NCBI RefSeq assembly: GCF_001305515.1
Contig: NZ_LJYW01000001.1
Location: forward strand, 4,882,049 to 4,946,048
Length of the DNA stretch: 64,000 bases
Direction: 5' to 3'
Source of the DNA: Prosthecodimorpha hirschii
GTDB lineage: Bacteria > Pseudomonadota > Alphaproteobacteria > Rhizobiales > Ancalomicrobiaceae
Shown in pieces: positions 8,340 to 17,077 of the stretch. The notes below the pieces were generated by a model that was not told where the DNA came from, made no database searches, and saw only the letters and a program-made list of their open reading frames with translations. The position numbers and the translations under genes were made by a program. The stretch's first letter is position 1; each line of letters opens with the position of its first letter.

Positions 8340-10490
8340 ATGTGGATTGGCAAGGGGATGAGCCGGGCCGAAGCGGCGCCGCCGTCCAACCTGATCGAAT
8401 CGGAGGCGACCTTCTCCGAGGCGGCGCGCGCCGATCTCGAAACCGCCCGCCGGCTGCTCGAGGGGCAGTTCCGCCCGGTGCTCGACCGGCTCTACGACAG
8501 CATCCAGTTGACCCCCGAAATGGCCGCGATGGTGCCGGACGCGGCGACGCGCGAACGCCTGGTCGCGGCCCAGATCGCCCATTGGCGCTCGCTGCTCGCC
8601 GGCCAGGCGGATGAGGCTTTGCGCGAGAAGGCGCGCCGGATCGGGCTTGCCCATGTCCGGGCCGGCCTGGAGCCGCACCACTATGTCGCGGCCTATTCGC
8701 TGATGGCGCGCGGCTTCGTCGATGCCCTGATCGGTCGCCACAAGGCGGCGGGCCCGGTCAATGCCTTCCTGCAATGCGTCTTTCTGGACATCGGACTGGC
8801 GCTTTCGGCCTATGGCCAGCGCAACGAGACGCTGACCCGCGAACGCGAGGCCGAGGCCCTGGTCGGCGCCATCGAGAGCGAGATGCAGCAGGCCAATCAG
8901 TCGATCGCCAGCCAGGCGACCGCCCTGACCGATGTCGTGCGCGACCTGCGCCAGGCGGTCGATGCCGTCGCGCGCGCCAATGAAGGCGTGCTGCGCAGCT
9001 CCGGCATCACCACGGACGGCGCCCAGTCGGTCGCCTCAGCCACCGAGGAACTGGTCGCCTCCAGCCGCGAGGTCGGCCGGCAGGCCGACGGAACGGCGGG
9101 GCTCGCCGGCGATGCCGTGCGCAAGGCGGGCGAAGCGGCGCGCATCGTCCAGGATCTGAAATCCGCCTCCGACCGGATCGGCGAGGTGGTCAAGCTGATC
9201 GACGGCATCGCCCGGCAGACCAACCTGCTCGCCCTCAACGCGACCATCGAGGCGGCGCGGGCCGGCGAGGCCGGGCGCGGCTTCGCCATCGTGGCGCAGG
9301 AGGTCAAGCAGCTGTCGCAGCGGACCGCCCAGGCGACCCAGGACATCGCCGACCAGATCGCCGGCATGACGCTTGCGACCAATGCGGCCGTCTCGGCGAT
9401 GGACGAGGTCGGCCAGTCGATCGGCGGCATCGAGGCCGTGGCCGCCAATGTCGCCGAGAGCGCCAGGGGCCAGCTCCGCGCCCTGCAGGAGGTGACCCAG
9501 AACGTCCAGATGGTCGCCGCGGTGGCCAGCGAGCTGCAATCGAACGTCGGGACGATCGGCACCGGCGTCGACAGCCTGAACCGGGCTTCCGGCGTGGTCG
9601 GCGAGGCCGCCGGCGAGGTGATCGCGCTGTTCGATCATCTGGAACAGCGCCTGGTGGTCACCGTCCGCGCCTTCAACACCACCGACAACCGCCGCCACGA
9701 GCGGGTGCCGGTGCGCTGGCCCATCCGCATGTCCGGTGCCGGGATGAACGTCTCGTCCCGCACGGTGGAGATTTCCGCCGGCGGCGTGCTGGTCGAATAT
9801 GAGGGTCCCGACGTCCGGGACGGCAGCGAGTGCGATCTGGAGATCGCGGAGGTCGGCCGGCTGCGCGGTCGTCTGCATGGCCGCCAGCAGCTCGGTCTGC
9901 GCTTCGAGTTCCTGGCGCCGTCGGAGGCGGTCAGCGCCCGCCTGCGCGCGCGCATCGATCAGGCGCTCGATGCGCAGTCGTCGCTCAAGAAGGCGCTCCG
10001 GGGGGCGGCCGACCAGATCCAGACGATCTTCCACGACGCGCTGGACAGTGGCCGCATCGACCTCGACACGCTGTTCGACGAAACCTATCGCGAGATCGCC
10101 GGCAGCAATCCGCGCCAGGTCACCAACCGGGCGCTCGACTTCCTGGAGGGCGTCCTGTCGCCGATCCAGGAGCCGATGCTCGGCGTCGACAGCCGCATCG
10201 TCTTCTGCGCGGCGGTCGACCGGAACGGCTATCTGCCGGTCCACAATCGGAAGTTTTCGCAGCCGCAGGGCACCGACCCGGTCTGGAACGAAGCCAATTG
10301 CCGCAACCGGCGCATCTTCGACGACCGCACCGGCCTGTCCGCCGCGCGCAGTGTGCGCGATTTCCTGGTGCAGACCTATCTGCGCCGGATGGGCGGCGGC
10401 AACACCGTTCTGATGATGGATGCGTCGACGCCGATCACCGTCCGCAACCGGCATTGGGGCGCCCTGCGCGCCGGCGTCCGCTTCGACTGA
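8340..10490 (+). CDS. Soluble globin-coupled methyl-accepting receptor with PilZ and C-terminal sensory-like domain
   Basis: 716 residues without any transmembrane segment, so a cytoplasmic receptor. Order of parts: an N-terminal protoglobin-like domain at about 20-165 (family fold of HemAT-type haem oxygen sensors; the His in [11 protein letters not shown] is a plausible haem ligand); a helical MCP signalling domain at about 180-430 with the conserved hairpin tip ([20 protein letters not shown]) that contacts CheA/CheW; a PilZ domain at about 445-540 starting RRHERVPVR, with a degenerate second motif EISAGG in place of (D/N)xSxxG; and a C-terminal region with [14 protein letters not shown] and [13 protein letters not shown], motifs shared with other alphaproteobacterial MCPs. 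It probably signals oxygen or redox state to a chemotaxis array; c-di-GMP input through PilZ is inference. The start is chosen by GGGGGAAG upstream. Confidence 0.9.
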   Translation: MWIGKGMSRAEAAPPSNLIESEATFSEAARADLETARRLLEGQFRPVLDRLYDSIQLTPEMAAMVPDAATRERLVAAQIAHWRSLLAGQADEALREKARRIGLAHVRAGLEPHHYVAAYSLMARGFVDALIGRHKAAGPVNAFLQCVFLDIGLALSAYGQRNETLTREREAEALVGAIESEMQQANQSIASQATALTDVVRDLRQAVDAVARANEGVLRSSGITTDGAQSVASATEELVASSREVGRQADGTAGLAGDAVRKAGEAARIVQDLKSASDRIGEVVKLIDGIARQTNLLALNATIEAARAGEAGRGFAIVAQEVKQLSQRTAQATQDIADQIAGMTLATNAAVSAMDEVGQSIGGIEAVAANVAESARGQLRALQEVTQNVQMVAAVASELQSNVGTIGTGVDSLNRASGVVGEAAGEVIALFDHLEQRLVVTVRAFNTTDNRRHERVPVRWPIRMSGAGMNVSSRTVEISAGGVLVEYEGPDVRDGSECDLEIAEVGRLRGRLHGRQQLGLRFEFLAPSEAVSARLRARIDQALDAQSSLKKALRGAADQIQTIFHDALDSGRIDLDTLFDETYREIAGSNPRQVTNRALDFLEGVLSPIQEPMLGVDSRIVFCAAVDRNGYLPVHNRKFSQPQGTDPVWNEANCRNRRIFDDRTGLSAARSVRDFLVQTYLRRMGGGNTVLMMDASTPITVRNRHWGALRAGVRFD

Positions 10491-10572
10491 CGGCGCATGC
10501 CTGCCGTCCGGCGGGACGAAGGACGGCGATCCGTTCGCCGGGATCGATCCGGTGGGTCCGGCAGCGGCGCGG

Positions 10573-10656
10573 GTCTCTTTGACGGGAGACCGAGTCCCCT
10601 TTGTGGGAGGCTGGGTCCCCTTTGCGGAAGGCCGGGTCCCCTTTGCGGGAGAGCCG
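10573..10656. repeat. Four tandem 21-bp repeats
   Basis: Head-to-tail units of GTCCCCTTTGCGGGAGGCCGG type begin at 10573, 10594, 10615 and 10636, with a few differences between copies. They sit in the gap between the receptor gene and the convergent secreted-protein gene. The 21-bp period keeps any reading frame open, but no start or conserved protein is seen. Confidence 0.85.
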
Positions 10657-10709
10657 CCCGGCGAGCGTCCGCGCCCCGGCCCCGAGCCGGTGCTCCCGCG
10701 GCTGCACCG

Positions 10710-11297
10710 TCACCTCAATTCCTTGACGCGTGTGGTGACCGGCGATGCGTTCGGCAGCTGGATGATGGTCTCCAGGCTGAACATGAAGCCGGGCTGATAG
10801 AGCCGGACGACGCGGGCGATCGGGCCGCCGTCGGAACTCTGCCGCGTCTCGATGCGCAGCACCGGATAGGTGCAGTCGCCGATGGTGACGGTGCCGCCCT
10901 CGCTGACGGTTGCCTCCGACCACAGGCGGCGGCTCGCCCCGGCCAGGCTGGTCACGGTCGCCTCGGCGGTGACGGTCTGGCCGGCCGCGACCGGGGGCAG
11001 GCGCGTCAGGTCGACGGACCAGCTGAAATTCTGCGCGCCCTTGGCGCCGATCATCTCGGTGGTGAAGAAGGCGCCCGCCACCGTCATTTCCAGCATGGTC
11101 TCGGGCGAGCGGCCGATCCGGTAGTGCAGCCGGTCGCCCCGGCGCTCGATCACCTCGAAATGCGAGCCGTCGTCGAGTTCGGCCTGCATCGGCAGGCGCG
11201 ACGAGGTGGGATCGAAGCAGGTCTCGGCCGCAGCCGCCGGCAGGGCCAGGACCGCGAGGGCGAGCGCGAGGACGAGGCTGCGCAGGAAGACGGGCAT
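10710..11297 (-). CDS. Secreted hypothetical protein
   Basis: 195 residues with a clear Sec signal peptide (hydrophobic stretch at about 5-22, then AAAETC). The mature part is rich in beta-strand-like alternation and has two cysteines (ETCFDPTSS and IGDCTYPVL) that could form a disulfide in the periplasm. The ending FSLETIIQLPNASPVTTRV is regular, but no family is recognised. GGAGAAG lies just before the ATG. It is divergent from the membrane-anchored gene at 11462. The function is unknown. Confidence 0.75.
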   Translation of the reverse strand: MPVFLRSLVLALALAVLALPAAAAETCFDPTSSRLPMQAELDDGSHFEVIERRGDRLHYRIGRSPETMLEMTVAGAFFTTEMIGAKGAQNFSWSVDLTRLPPVAAGQTVTAEATVTSLAGASRRLWSEATVSEGGTVTIGDCTYPVLRIETRQSSDGGPIARVVRLYQPGFMFSLETIIQLPNASPVTTRVKELR

Positions 11298-11461
11298 GGG
11301 CTTCTCCGGCCGTTGCGGGCGGCGGCAGGATGATACCGCGGGGCACCGGAGGTGTGCAAATGACTGCCGGCTGAAGGCCCGTTCTGGTCAGGTTCATCAA
11401 CCTGAACTAGGCTCCGGCATCGAACCTTCCGCTTTCCGTTTGCACTGCCAGGATTGCCGAG

Positions 11462-11980
11462 ATGCATATCGTCATCGCCATTGCCTCCCTGCTGGGTGTC
11501 GTCGCCTTCTGGCTGATCCGCGCGCGTTCGGCCGCCGATGCGGCGCGCGAACTGACCGACGCGGCCGAGACCGTCGGCGGCGCCTTGCGCCGGCGCAAGT
11601 TCCGCAAGGCCGCCGAGACGGCGAAACTCGATCAGATCGCCGATCCGCGCGAGGCGGCGGTGGTGCTGCTGGTCGCCCTGGCGCGCGTCCATGGCGATCT
11701 GACCGATCGGCAGCGGGCCGCGATCGCCGATGCGGCCGGCCGGGTCATGGAGGTCGACAATCCGACCGAGCTGATCGTGCGCGCGCGCTGGCTGACCGAG
11801 GGCACCACCGATCCGGCCAATCTGGTGCTGCGCTTCACGCGGCTGTTCCGCGAGACGCTGGGCATCGAGGAGCGCCGGCAACTGGTCGATCTGTGCCGGA
11901 CGGTTTCGGGCCTGGAAGGTCCGGTCGATCCGATCCAGGACAATGCCATCCGGCGTCTGACCGAGCGCCTCGGGCTGTGA
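11462..11980 (+). CDS. Membrane-anchored helical protein, TerB-like
   Basis: 172 residues. An N-terminal transmembrane helix (about 3-19, IVIAIASLLGVVAFWLI) is followed by a soluble all-helical part. Segments such as AAVVLLVALARVHGDLTD and RAAIADAAGRVMEVDNPTE resemble the repeating helices of TerB/DjlA-type domains, where an acidic patch often binds metal. That similarity is by eye only and the role is unknown. The ribosome binding site is weak (AGGA about 10 nt upstream). Confidence 0.65.
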   Translation: MHIVIAIASLLGVVAFWLIRARSAADAARELTDAAETVGGALRRRKFRKAAETAKLDQIADPREAAVVLLVALARVHGDLTDRQRAAIADAAGRVMEVDNPTELIVRARWLTEGTTDPANLVLRFTRLFRETLGIEERRQLVDLCRTVSGLEGPVDPIQDNAIRRLTERLGL

Positions 11981-12034
11981 TGGCGCCGCCGGGCCGGCCG
12001 TCCGCCCGGATGCTACCCGCCCGGGTGACGCGCC

Positions 12035-12949
12035 TCACTTCTGCGGCACGGGCTCGTCGGGCGGCGTGGCGGTCGCCAGCCGCGACGGCTTGACGGCGGT
12101 GGCGATCGACGGCCCGGGCCGGCCGGCCAAGAGCGTGCTCTCGCGCTCGGCGGCATGGATCGCCTGTTCGAGGGCCGCATAGGCGCGCTCGACCGCGGCG
12201 CGCCGGTCGGTCGGCGTCTCCACGGCCAGCCGGTCGATCGCATATCGGTAGGAGACCAGCCGGAAGCGCATCGAGCGCCAGACCCAGTCGAGCACCCGGG
12301 CATTCTCGTCGATGCGCGCGGTCGCATCGCGCAGTTCGTTGACCGAGAGGTCCGGGCGCCGGTTCATGGCCGCCAATCTGGAGCGGTCGTCGCCGGCGAC
12401 CCGGCGCGCCTCGGCCCAGAACGGCCCGATCAGGAGGGCATCCTGGTTCATGTCGGAGATCAGCCGGGCCCAGCGCGCCTCCGACGACGCGAAGCCGTAG
12501 CGGCTGATCTCCAGCCGGTCGACATGGATCGGCAGGCCGTCTGAGCGCAGCAGGTTCCAATAGGCGGCGACGTTGTAGCGGTGGTCGATCTCGGGCAGCA
12601 GGCGCGTGCGCTGGCCCTCGACCAGGATCTCGCCGATCCAGTCCTTGGTGTGCGGCGGCACGACCAGCGCCCAGGCGCGCTGGCGCAGGACCAGTTCGCG
12701 ATCGGTGTTCTGGAATGAGGAGACCATCTCGCCGCGGCCATATTCGGCGACGAGACCGCCGGCGAAGGGCAGCACGGTATCGTTGATCGGATTGGCTTCA
12801 ACGCGGTCGAAATCGCCGGTCTGGCGGATGCAGCCGCCGAGCGCCGGCAGGGCGAGCGCGATGGCGAGCGCCAGGGCGACGATGCGGGGCGGGCGCGCCG
12901 CCGCATCGGTGGCAGCCCGGCCGGGACGTCGGATCGCGGTCCGGCTCAT
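12035..12949 (-). CDS. Predicted lipoprotein of unknown function
   Basis: 304 residues. An Arg-rich N-terminus precedes a hydrophobic stretch and a lipobox LPALGGC at about residues 34-40, so the mature protein should be a lipid-anchored envelope protein. The mature part contains the segments TVLPFAGGLVAEYGRGEM, RQRAWALVVPPHTKDW and VLDWVWRSMRFRLVSYRYAI, which look conserved but match no family I can name. It follows the small gene at 12957-13160 by 7 nt on the same strand, so the two are probably co-transcribed. Confidence 0.75.
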   Translation of the reverse strand: MSRTAIRRPGRAATDAAARPPRIVALALAIALALPALGGCIRQTGDFDRVEANPINDTVLPFAGGLVAEYGRGEMVSSFQNTDRELVLRQRAWALVVPPHTKDWIGEILVEGQRTRLLPEIDHRYNVAAYWNLLRSDGLPIHVDRLEISRYGFASSEARWARLISDMNQDALLIGPFWAEARRVAGDDRSRLAAMNRRPDLSVNELRDATARIDENARVLDWVWRSMRFRLVSYRYAIDRLAVETPTDRRAAVERAYAALEQAIHAAERESTLLAGRPGPSIATAVKPSRLATATPPDEPVPQK

Positions 12950-12956
12950 GATCCGG

Positions 12957-13160
12957 TCACGCGCGCTTCCGGCGCCGGCTCGGCCCCTTGCCGCGCGGCC
13001 CGGGGCCGGGCGCGGCGCGGCGGGCGTCGGCCTCGACCGGCGCGGCCGGCCGCTCGTAGCGCACGCCGGTGAAGAGCAGGATGCGGGCCGGGCCGATTGC
13101 CGCGTCCGGGCGGCGGGGATGCGGTTTTCGGGCCGGATCGAACAGGATCAGGATGCCCAT
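12957..13160 (-). CDS. Small basic protein of the FTGVRYER type
   Basis: 67 residues: MGILILFDPARKP, a Pro/Arg linker, RILLFTGVRYERP, then a strongly basic tail ending SRRRKRA. Small proteins with this pattern (MGILxLF and ILxFTGVRYER) are common hypothetical genes in Hyphomicrobiales. GGAG lies 9 nt before the ATG. It is the first gene of a likely two-gene unit with the downstream lipoprotein. The function is unknown; the basic tail suggests nucleic-acid or membrane contact, which is inference. Confidence 0.7.
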   Translation of the reverse strand: MGILILFDPARKPHPRRPDAAIGPARILLFTGVRYERPAAPVEADARRAAPGPGPRGKGPSRRRKRA

Positions 13161-13279
13161 GGCGGTCTCCGGGGGCAGGTTCGCGGATTAGGGGGCCATC
13201 CCGGCCGGGCCTCGACGCACCCTGAACGGAAACCGGACGGACGCGATTCCGCCGTCAGGCCGATGTCACGCCGGCATGG

Positions 13280-13294
13280 TTAACGAAGTCTTAA
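13280..13294. promoter_or_regulatory. CtrA-type box TTAA-N7-TTAA
   Basis: TTAACGAAGTCTTAA matches the full CtrA consensus TTAA-N7-TTAA, about 190 bp before the DUF2336 gene. A second, near-consensus box follows at 13383. Binding is predicted, not shown. Confidence 0.6.
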
Positions 13295-13382
13295 ACTGGC
13301 GCATCGGCAACACGATCGGGCGCGACTGTGTCCCGGCAGCAAGGGGCGGCGCCCCGGCCCGGCCGCAAAGGCGCCGGAACCC

Positions 13383-13397
13383 TTAACGGAACCTTAG
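13383..13397. promoter_or_regulatory. Near-consensus CtrA box
   Basis: TTAACGGAACCTTAG has one mismatch to TTAA-N7-TTAA. It lies 73 bp upstream of the ATG at 13470, a position from which CtrA commonly acts. Confidence 0.45.
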
Positions 13398-13469
13398 AGA
13401 AATCGGTCCAATCTGCGATGCGGGTCGCTGCGCCCGCGCTTTCCACCGACTGTGTTCAGAGTGTCGGCC

Positions 13470-14576
13470 ATGTCCCGGTTTCCCTCGGAAGGCTTCTCCC
13501 GCTTCGCCACATTGCCGCCGGCCGGGCGGTCCGCGACCGTGCTGCGCGCGGCGGCCGAACTGTTCGCGGCAAGCCCGGACCACCGGCGGGACGATCAGGC
13601 GGTGTTCGAGGATCTGTTCCTGTCGGTCTATCCGGAGGCCGCGGCCGAGGATCGCCGCGCGGTCGCCGACCTGCTGGCGCCGGCGGCGGACCTGCCCGCC
13701 GCGGTCGCCGCCGCGATCGGCAACGACGAAATCGACATCGCCGAAACCATCCTGTCGTCGAGCCCGTGCATCGGCGCCATCGACCTGATCCGCATCGCCT
13801 GCCACCGCACGCAGGCCCATCGCCGCGCCATCGCGCGCCGACCGGGCGTGGCCAGCGGCGTCGTCACCGCGCTGGTCTTCGACGGCGATGCGGACGTGAT
13901 CGAGATCCTGCTCGACAACCCGACCGCGGACCTGACGCCCGAGGACCTGGACCTGATCGCCGAGCGCGCCGGCCGGCATGCCGGCGTCGCCGAGCGGCTG
14001 GCCCGCCGGCGCCCGCCCGTGCAGCCGCTGCCCGTCGACGACTTTCTCGGGCTGGAGGCGGACCGGCGCTGGCAGGCGCTCGCCCAGGAGGGCGCCGAGG
14101 CCGCCCGCCGCAGCCTGGAGACCCGCGGCCACCATCAGGCCCCGGCCGAGGCCGGCGAGATCGGGCAGGGCCTGTTCGAGGCCGCCGTCGCCGGCGATCG
14201 TGTCGGCATGGCCGAGTGGCTGTCCGTCGGCCTGGAACTCGATCGCGACACCGCCCGCCGGATCGTCGCCGATCCCGGCGGCGAGGCGCTGGTGGTCGCC
14301 GCCATGGCGCTCGGCATCGACCGCACGCTGATCACCTCGATCGCGCTGCACCAGGGCATTCCCCATGGCCGCGACTACTGGCGGCTGAAGGACCTCGACA
14401 GTCTCGCCGAACATGGCGGCTGGCGCGCCGCCCAGGCCCTGGTCGACCGCTGGCGCGGCGGCGAGATCCGCGCCGTGGAGGCGCTGCGGCAGGTCCAGGC
14501 CGCCGGGTCCCGGCGCGAACCGCAGGCGCTCCAGCGCCGCGCCGCAGTCCGCGATACGGCCGCCCGGAGGGCCTGA
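13470..14576 (+). CDS. DUF2336 domain protein
   Basis: 368 residues. The protein is entirely helical and shows the irregular HEAT-like repeats typical of DUF2336 proteins in alphaproteobacteria, for example VFEDLFLSVYPEAAAEDRR, VAAAIGNDEIDIAETIL and VVTALVFDGDADVIEILL. The last part, GIPHGRDYWRLKDLDSLAE, precedes a low-complexity tail. The molecular function of the family is not established; HEAT-like solenoids usually bind proteins. The start is ambiguous: GTG at 13452 would add six residues. Two CtrA-type boxes upstream suggest cell-cycle control. Confidence 0.8.
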   Translation: MSRFPSEGFSRFATLPPAGRSATVLRAAAELFAASPDHRRDDQAVFEDLFLSVYPEAAAEDRRAVADLLAPAADLPAAVAAAIGNDEIDIAETILSSSPCIGAIDLIRIACHRTQAHRRAIARRPGVASGVVTALVFDGDADVIEILLDNPTADLTPEDLDLIAERAGRHAGVAERLARRRPPVQPLPVDDFLGLEADRRWQALAQEGAEAARRSLETRGHHQAPAEAGEIGQGLFEAAVAGDRVGMAEWLSVGLELDRDTARRIVADPGGEALVVAAMALGIDRTLITSIALHQGIPHGRDYWRLKDLDSLAEHGGWRAAQALVDRWRGGEIRAVEALRQVQAAGSRREPQALQRRAAVRDTAARRA

Positions 14577-14756
14577 TCCGTCCCAAACTGCCGGCCAACC
14601 GCTGTGGTAGCCCTGCTGTGGGGCAACAGCCCCGCCGCGGAGCGTCCGGATGGCGCGACCGTCGCCGGATCGCGGTTCGGCACCCCGAGTGCGCAAGTCG
14701 GCACCCAAGGGCGCAGGGCGCACCCCGGGTCCCTGATCTCAGCCGCCGGGCGCCCG

Positions 14757-15137
14757 CTACCGCTTGCGGAAGAAGGCGTCGGCCGGATTGTCCGGCTTGA
14801 CCAGGTCGAGCCGGTGGCGGCCGTCGGCGTCCTCGATCTCGATCACCCAGCAGTCCGGATCGAAGCGCCGTTCGGAGGCGAGCCGCGCCTCGACATCGCG
14901 TTCGGGCACGCGCTCGGCGAGCCGTTCGAACAGCCGGTCCGGCCCCGGCCCATCCTCCTCGAAGGCGCTCTGCGGCGCCGGCCCGTAGAGATCGGCGGTG
15001 CCGTCCCGGCGCCAGACCTTGACGAAGATCGCCCCGGCCTCCTCCGACCCGCTCCGCGCCACCATCGCGGTGATCCCCTCGGCGGCGAGCCGGCGGATAT
15101 GGGCGGCGACCCAGATGGCGGATTTCAGGCGGATCAT
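14757..15137 (-). CDS. DUF1491 family protein
   Basis: 126 residues beginning MIRLKSAIWVAAHIRRL, with GAIFVKVWRRDGTADLYGPA and DPDCWVIEIEDADG, and ending in a basic DAFFRKR. These are the hallmarks of the alphaproteobacterial DUF1491 family, small cytoplasmic proteins of unknown function. The start at 15137 is chosen because it gives the family N-terminus and has GAGAGGGA upstream; the frame runs on to 15197 without homology. The upstream gap holds the hairpin array. Confidence 0.88.
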   Translation of the reverse strand: MIRLKSAIWVAAHIRRLAAEGITAMVARSGSEEAGAIFVKVWRRDGTADLYGPAPQSAFEEDGPGPDRLFERLAERVPERDVEARLASERRFDPDCWVIEIEDADGRHRLDLVKPDNPADAFFRKR

Positions 15138-15255
15138 GGGGTGTCCCTCTCTCGGCGGCCCGGGACGGCGACGCGGCGGGCCGCCGTCCCGTGCCAAGCG
15201 CTCGGGGGCGGCAGCGGCCCGAGACCGTCGCGCAACGAAGACCGGCGATCATCTT

Positions 15256-15750
15256 ATACCGACGGTCATGGAATGATCGTCGGTATTCGATACGCGAATT
15301 TCTCATGCTTCTGATGCATATGAGAAATTCGCGTTACTTCAACAGCCCGATGCGTCAGCATCCTGGGCCGTTGGCATTAACGGACGGCCGCCACTCGTGG
15401 TTTGATCGAGACGGATGGTACCCATCCGTCTCGTGAATCCAAACCACGAACTCTTTGACGACGTGGTCAATTCAATCTGACATTTGCGGGACGCAAATGT
15501 CAGATTTTGACCACTAGCAGTCTGCTGACCATCACTCCGAACCCGCCATTCTGTCCTCCCCGGGCTTGTCCCGGGGATCCAGTGCGATGGCCAAGTCATT
15601 GGAAAGTCTGGATCCCCGGGACAAGCCCGGGGAGGACAGAGTTGAAACGGCCCGCGTCCGATCGCGTTCCGACGCGTTTTTCAGCAATCTGCTGGAGCAT
15701 TTCCCTTTCGATTGGATGGAGTCGATCCAATCGAAAAGGAAATGCTCCAG
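15256..15750. repeat. Array of six consecutive large inverted repeats
   Basis: Arms lie at 15256-15264/15278-15286 (9 bp), 15293-15306/15320-15333 (14 bp), 15407-15418/15422-15433 (12 bp, enclosed by GTGGTTT 15397-15403 and AAACCAC 15441-15447), 15476-15488/15492-15504 (13 bp), 15551-15582/15608-15639 (32 bp, perfect) and 15692-15716/15726-15750 (25 bp, one mismatch). They occupy nearly all of the 673-bp gap between DUF1491 and the DUF1254-like gene. No transposase is present. The 27 nt at 15522-15548 recur with two differences at 63974-64000. Confidence 0.92.
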
Positions 15751-15810
15751 ATTCAATGGCTTGAGCCGGTCCTTTTCGGCGAGGTCGTTTCGATCTGACC
15801 GGGACAGGCT

Positions 15811-16359
15811 CTAGCCCAGCGGCGCGGTCTGGCAGGTGGCCTTGGCGATCGAGGCGTCGGCGTCGCGCTGGTCGGAGGCGTTCGGGGCGAAGATGCGCAG
15901 CACCGCGAAGCCGTCGTCGGCCTTCCAGTCGACGATGATCAGGTCGTTGAAGTCGGCCGGCGGATTCTCGCGGATCTGCGCGATCTGCTCGGCGTCGGCG
16001 ACCAGGATGTCGAGCGGCTTCTGGCCGAAGGAGCGGTCGCTCAGATTGTAGGTGTTGACGCCGTGGCCGTCGAAGACCGCCACCGTCCAGAAGGTGTCCG
16101 GCATGGCGCCGCGGATGCGCACCGGGCCGTCCTCCAGATCGAAGCGGCAGACATACTGGGCGAAGGCCGGGTCGAGCAGCGGCAGGGTCGGCGTTCCGGA
16201 ACCGGGCCGCGGGATCGGATTGAAGCGGTAGTCGGGGCCATAGCCGGCGACGCGGGTGAAGGCGTCGTCGGCGGCGAAGCGCGGCAGGCCGAGCACGGTG
16301 ACGATATGGATGATGCCGCCGAGCACCAGACCGAACACGATCGCGAAGACGAGGCGCAT
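15811..16359 (-). CDS. DUF1254-like membrane-anchored protein
   Basis: 182 residues. It has one N-terminal transmembrane helix (MRLVFAIVFGLVLGGIIHIV) and a beta-rich periplasmic part with DPAFAQYVCRFDLEDGPVRI, GAMPDTFWTVAVFDGHG, NTYNLSDRS and LDILVADAEQI, as in the short DUF1254 proteins of Hyphomicrobiales. The function is unknown. The start codon overlaps the TGA of the upstream DUF1214-like gene (TGATG), so the two are translationally coupled, and they commonly occur as a pair. Confidence 0.8.
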   Translation of the reverse strand: MRLVFAIVFGLVLGGIIHIVTVLGLPRFAADDAFTRVAGYGPDYRFNPIPRPGSGTPTLPLLDPAFAQYVCRFDLEDGPVRIRGAMPDTFWTVAVFDGHGVNTYNLSDRSFGQKPLDILVADAEQIAQIRENPPADFNDLIIVDWKADDGFAVLRIFAPNASDQRDADASIAKATCQTAPLG

Positions 16360-16976
16360 CAGCGGCACCCCTTCCATTCGATCCGCGGCATGAGCAGCGC
16401 GCCGGCCGTGCGCGGATTGGCGGCGCCGGAATCGTAGAGCCGCAGCACCACGGTCAGCGCCCCGGAGTCCGGGATCGGCATCCAGTTGCCGGGCCGGGCG
16501 AGCGGCGACAGCGTGATCTCCAGGCTGCCGTCGGGCTTGCGCAGCACCTCGCGGCTGTGGAAATGCGTGCGGCCCGAGCGGTGCCGCGGCACCTCGCCCT
16601 TGGCGTCGACCACCGACAGCGTCCAGAGCCGCGCCAGCGGCGTGTCGCCGGTCAGCACATATTCGCAGCCGCCGCGCAGCGGCGCGCGGTCCGAATCGCG
16701 CGAGGCGAAGAAGGCGATGCCCTCGCCGCCGCCGAGCGGGATCTGCGCGGTGCGGGCGAGGATGGCGCGCGAATAGGGATCCGGCGTCGCGCTGCCGCCC
16801 TCCGGCCAGGCGGTCCAGTCGCCGGCCTTGTAGCTGCGGAACGCCCAGCCCTCGCCGACCGTCAGCCAGGCCGAACCGAGGCCGACGACGACCGCGACCA
16901 CAACGGCGACGATGAGGCGGAGAACGAAGGGCAAGGCGCGGTCCGCTCGAACGGGGGCGACAAGGCTCGGCGCCAT
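16359..16976 (-). CDS. DUF1214-like membrane-anchored protein
   Basis: 205 residues. It has an N-terminal transmembrane helix at about 16-38 (FVLRLIVAVVVAVVVGLGSA) and a periplasmic domain with CEYVLTGDTPLARLWTLSV, HSREVLRKPDGSLEITLSP, NWMPIPDSGALTVVLRLYD and a closing LLMPRIEWKGCR. This is the DUF1214 pattern, related to the C-terminal half of DUF1254/DUF1214 proteins. It is the first gene of the coupled pair. The biochemical role is unknown. Confidence 0.82.
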   Translation of the reverse strand: MAPSLVAPVRADRALPFVLRLIVAVVVAVVVGLGSAWLTVGEGWAFRSYKAGDWTAWPEGGSATPDPYSRAILARTAQIPLGGGEGIAFFASRDSDRAPLRGGCEYVLTGDTPLARLWTLSVVDAKGEVPRHRSGRTHFHSREVLRKPDGSLEITLSPLARPGNWMPIPDSGALTVVLRLYDSGAANPRTAGALLMPRIEWKGCR

Positions 16977-17077
16977 CCTTCCGACAGCCCGCGCGCCGCG
17001 TCAACCGCGAATGCGCAGCCGTCGGCCGGCCCGCCGCCGCGCGCCCTGCGCGGGTTGTGTCGACGGGGCGCGCGGGG

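Noticed and set aside
15551-15639. Insertion sequence with terminal inverted repeats
   Set aside because: The arms enclose only 25 bp and no transposase gene is present; it is a hairpin-type repeat.
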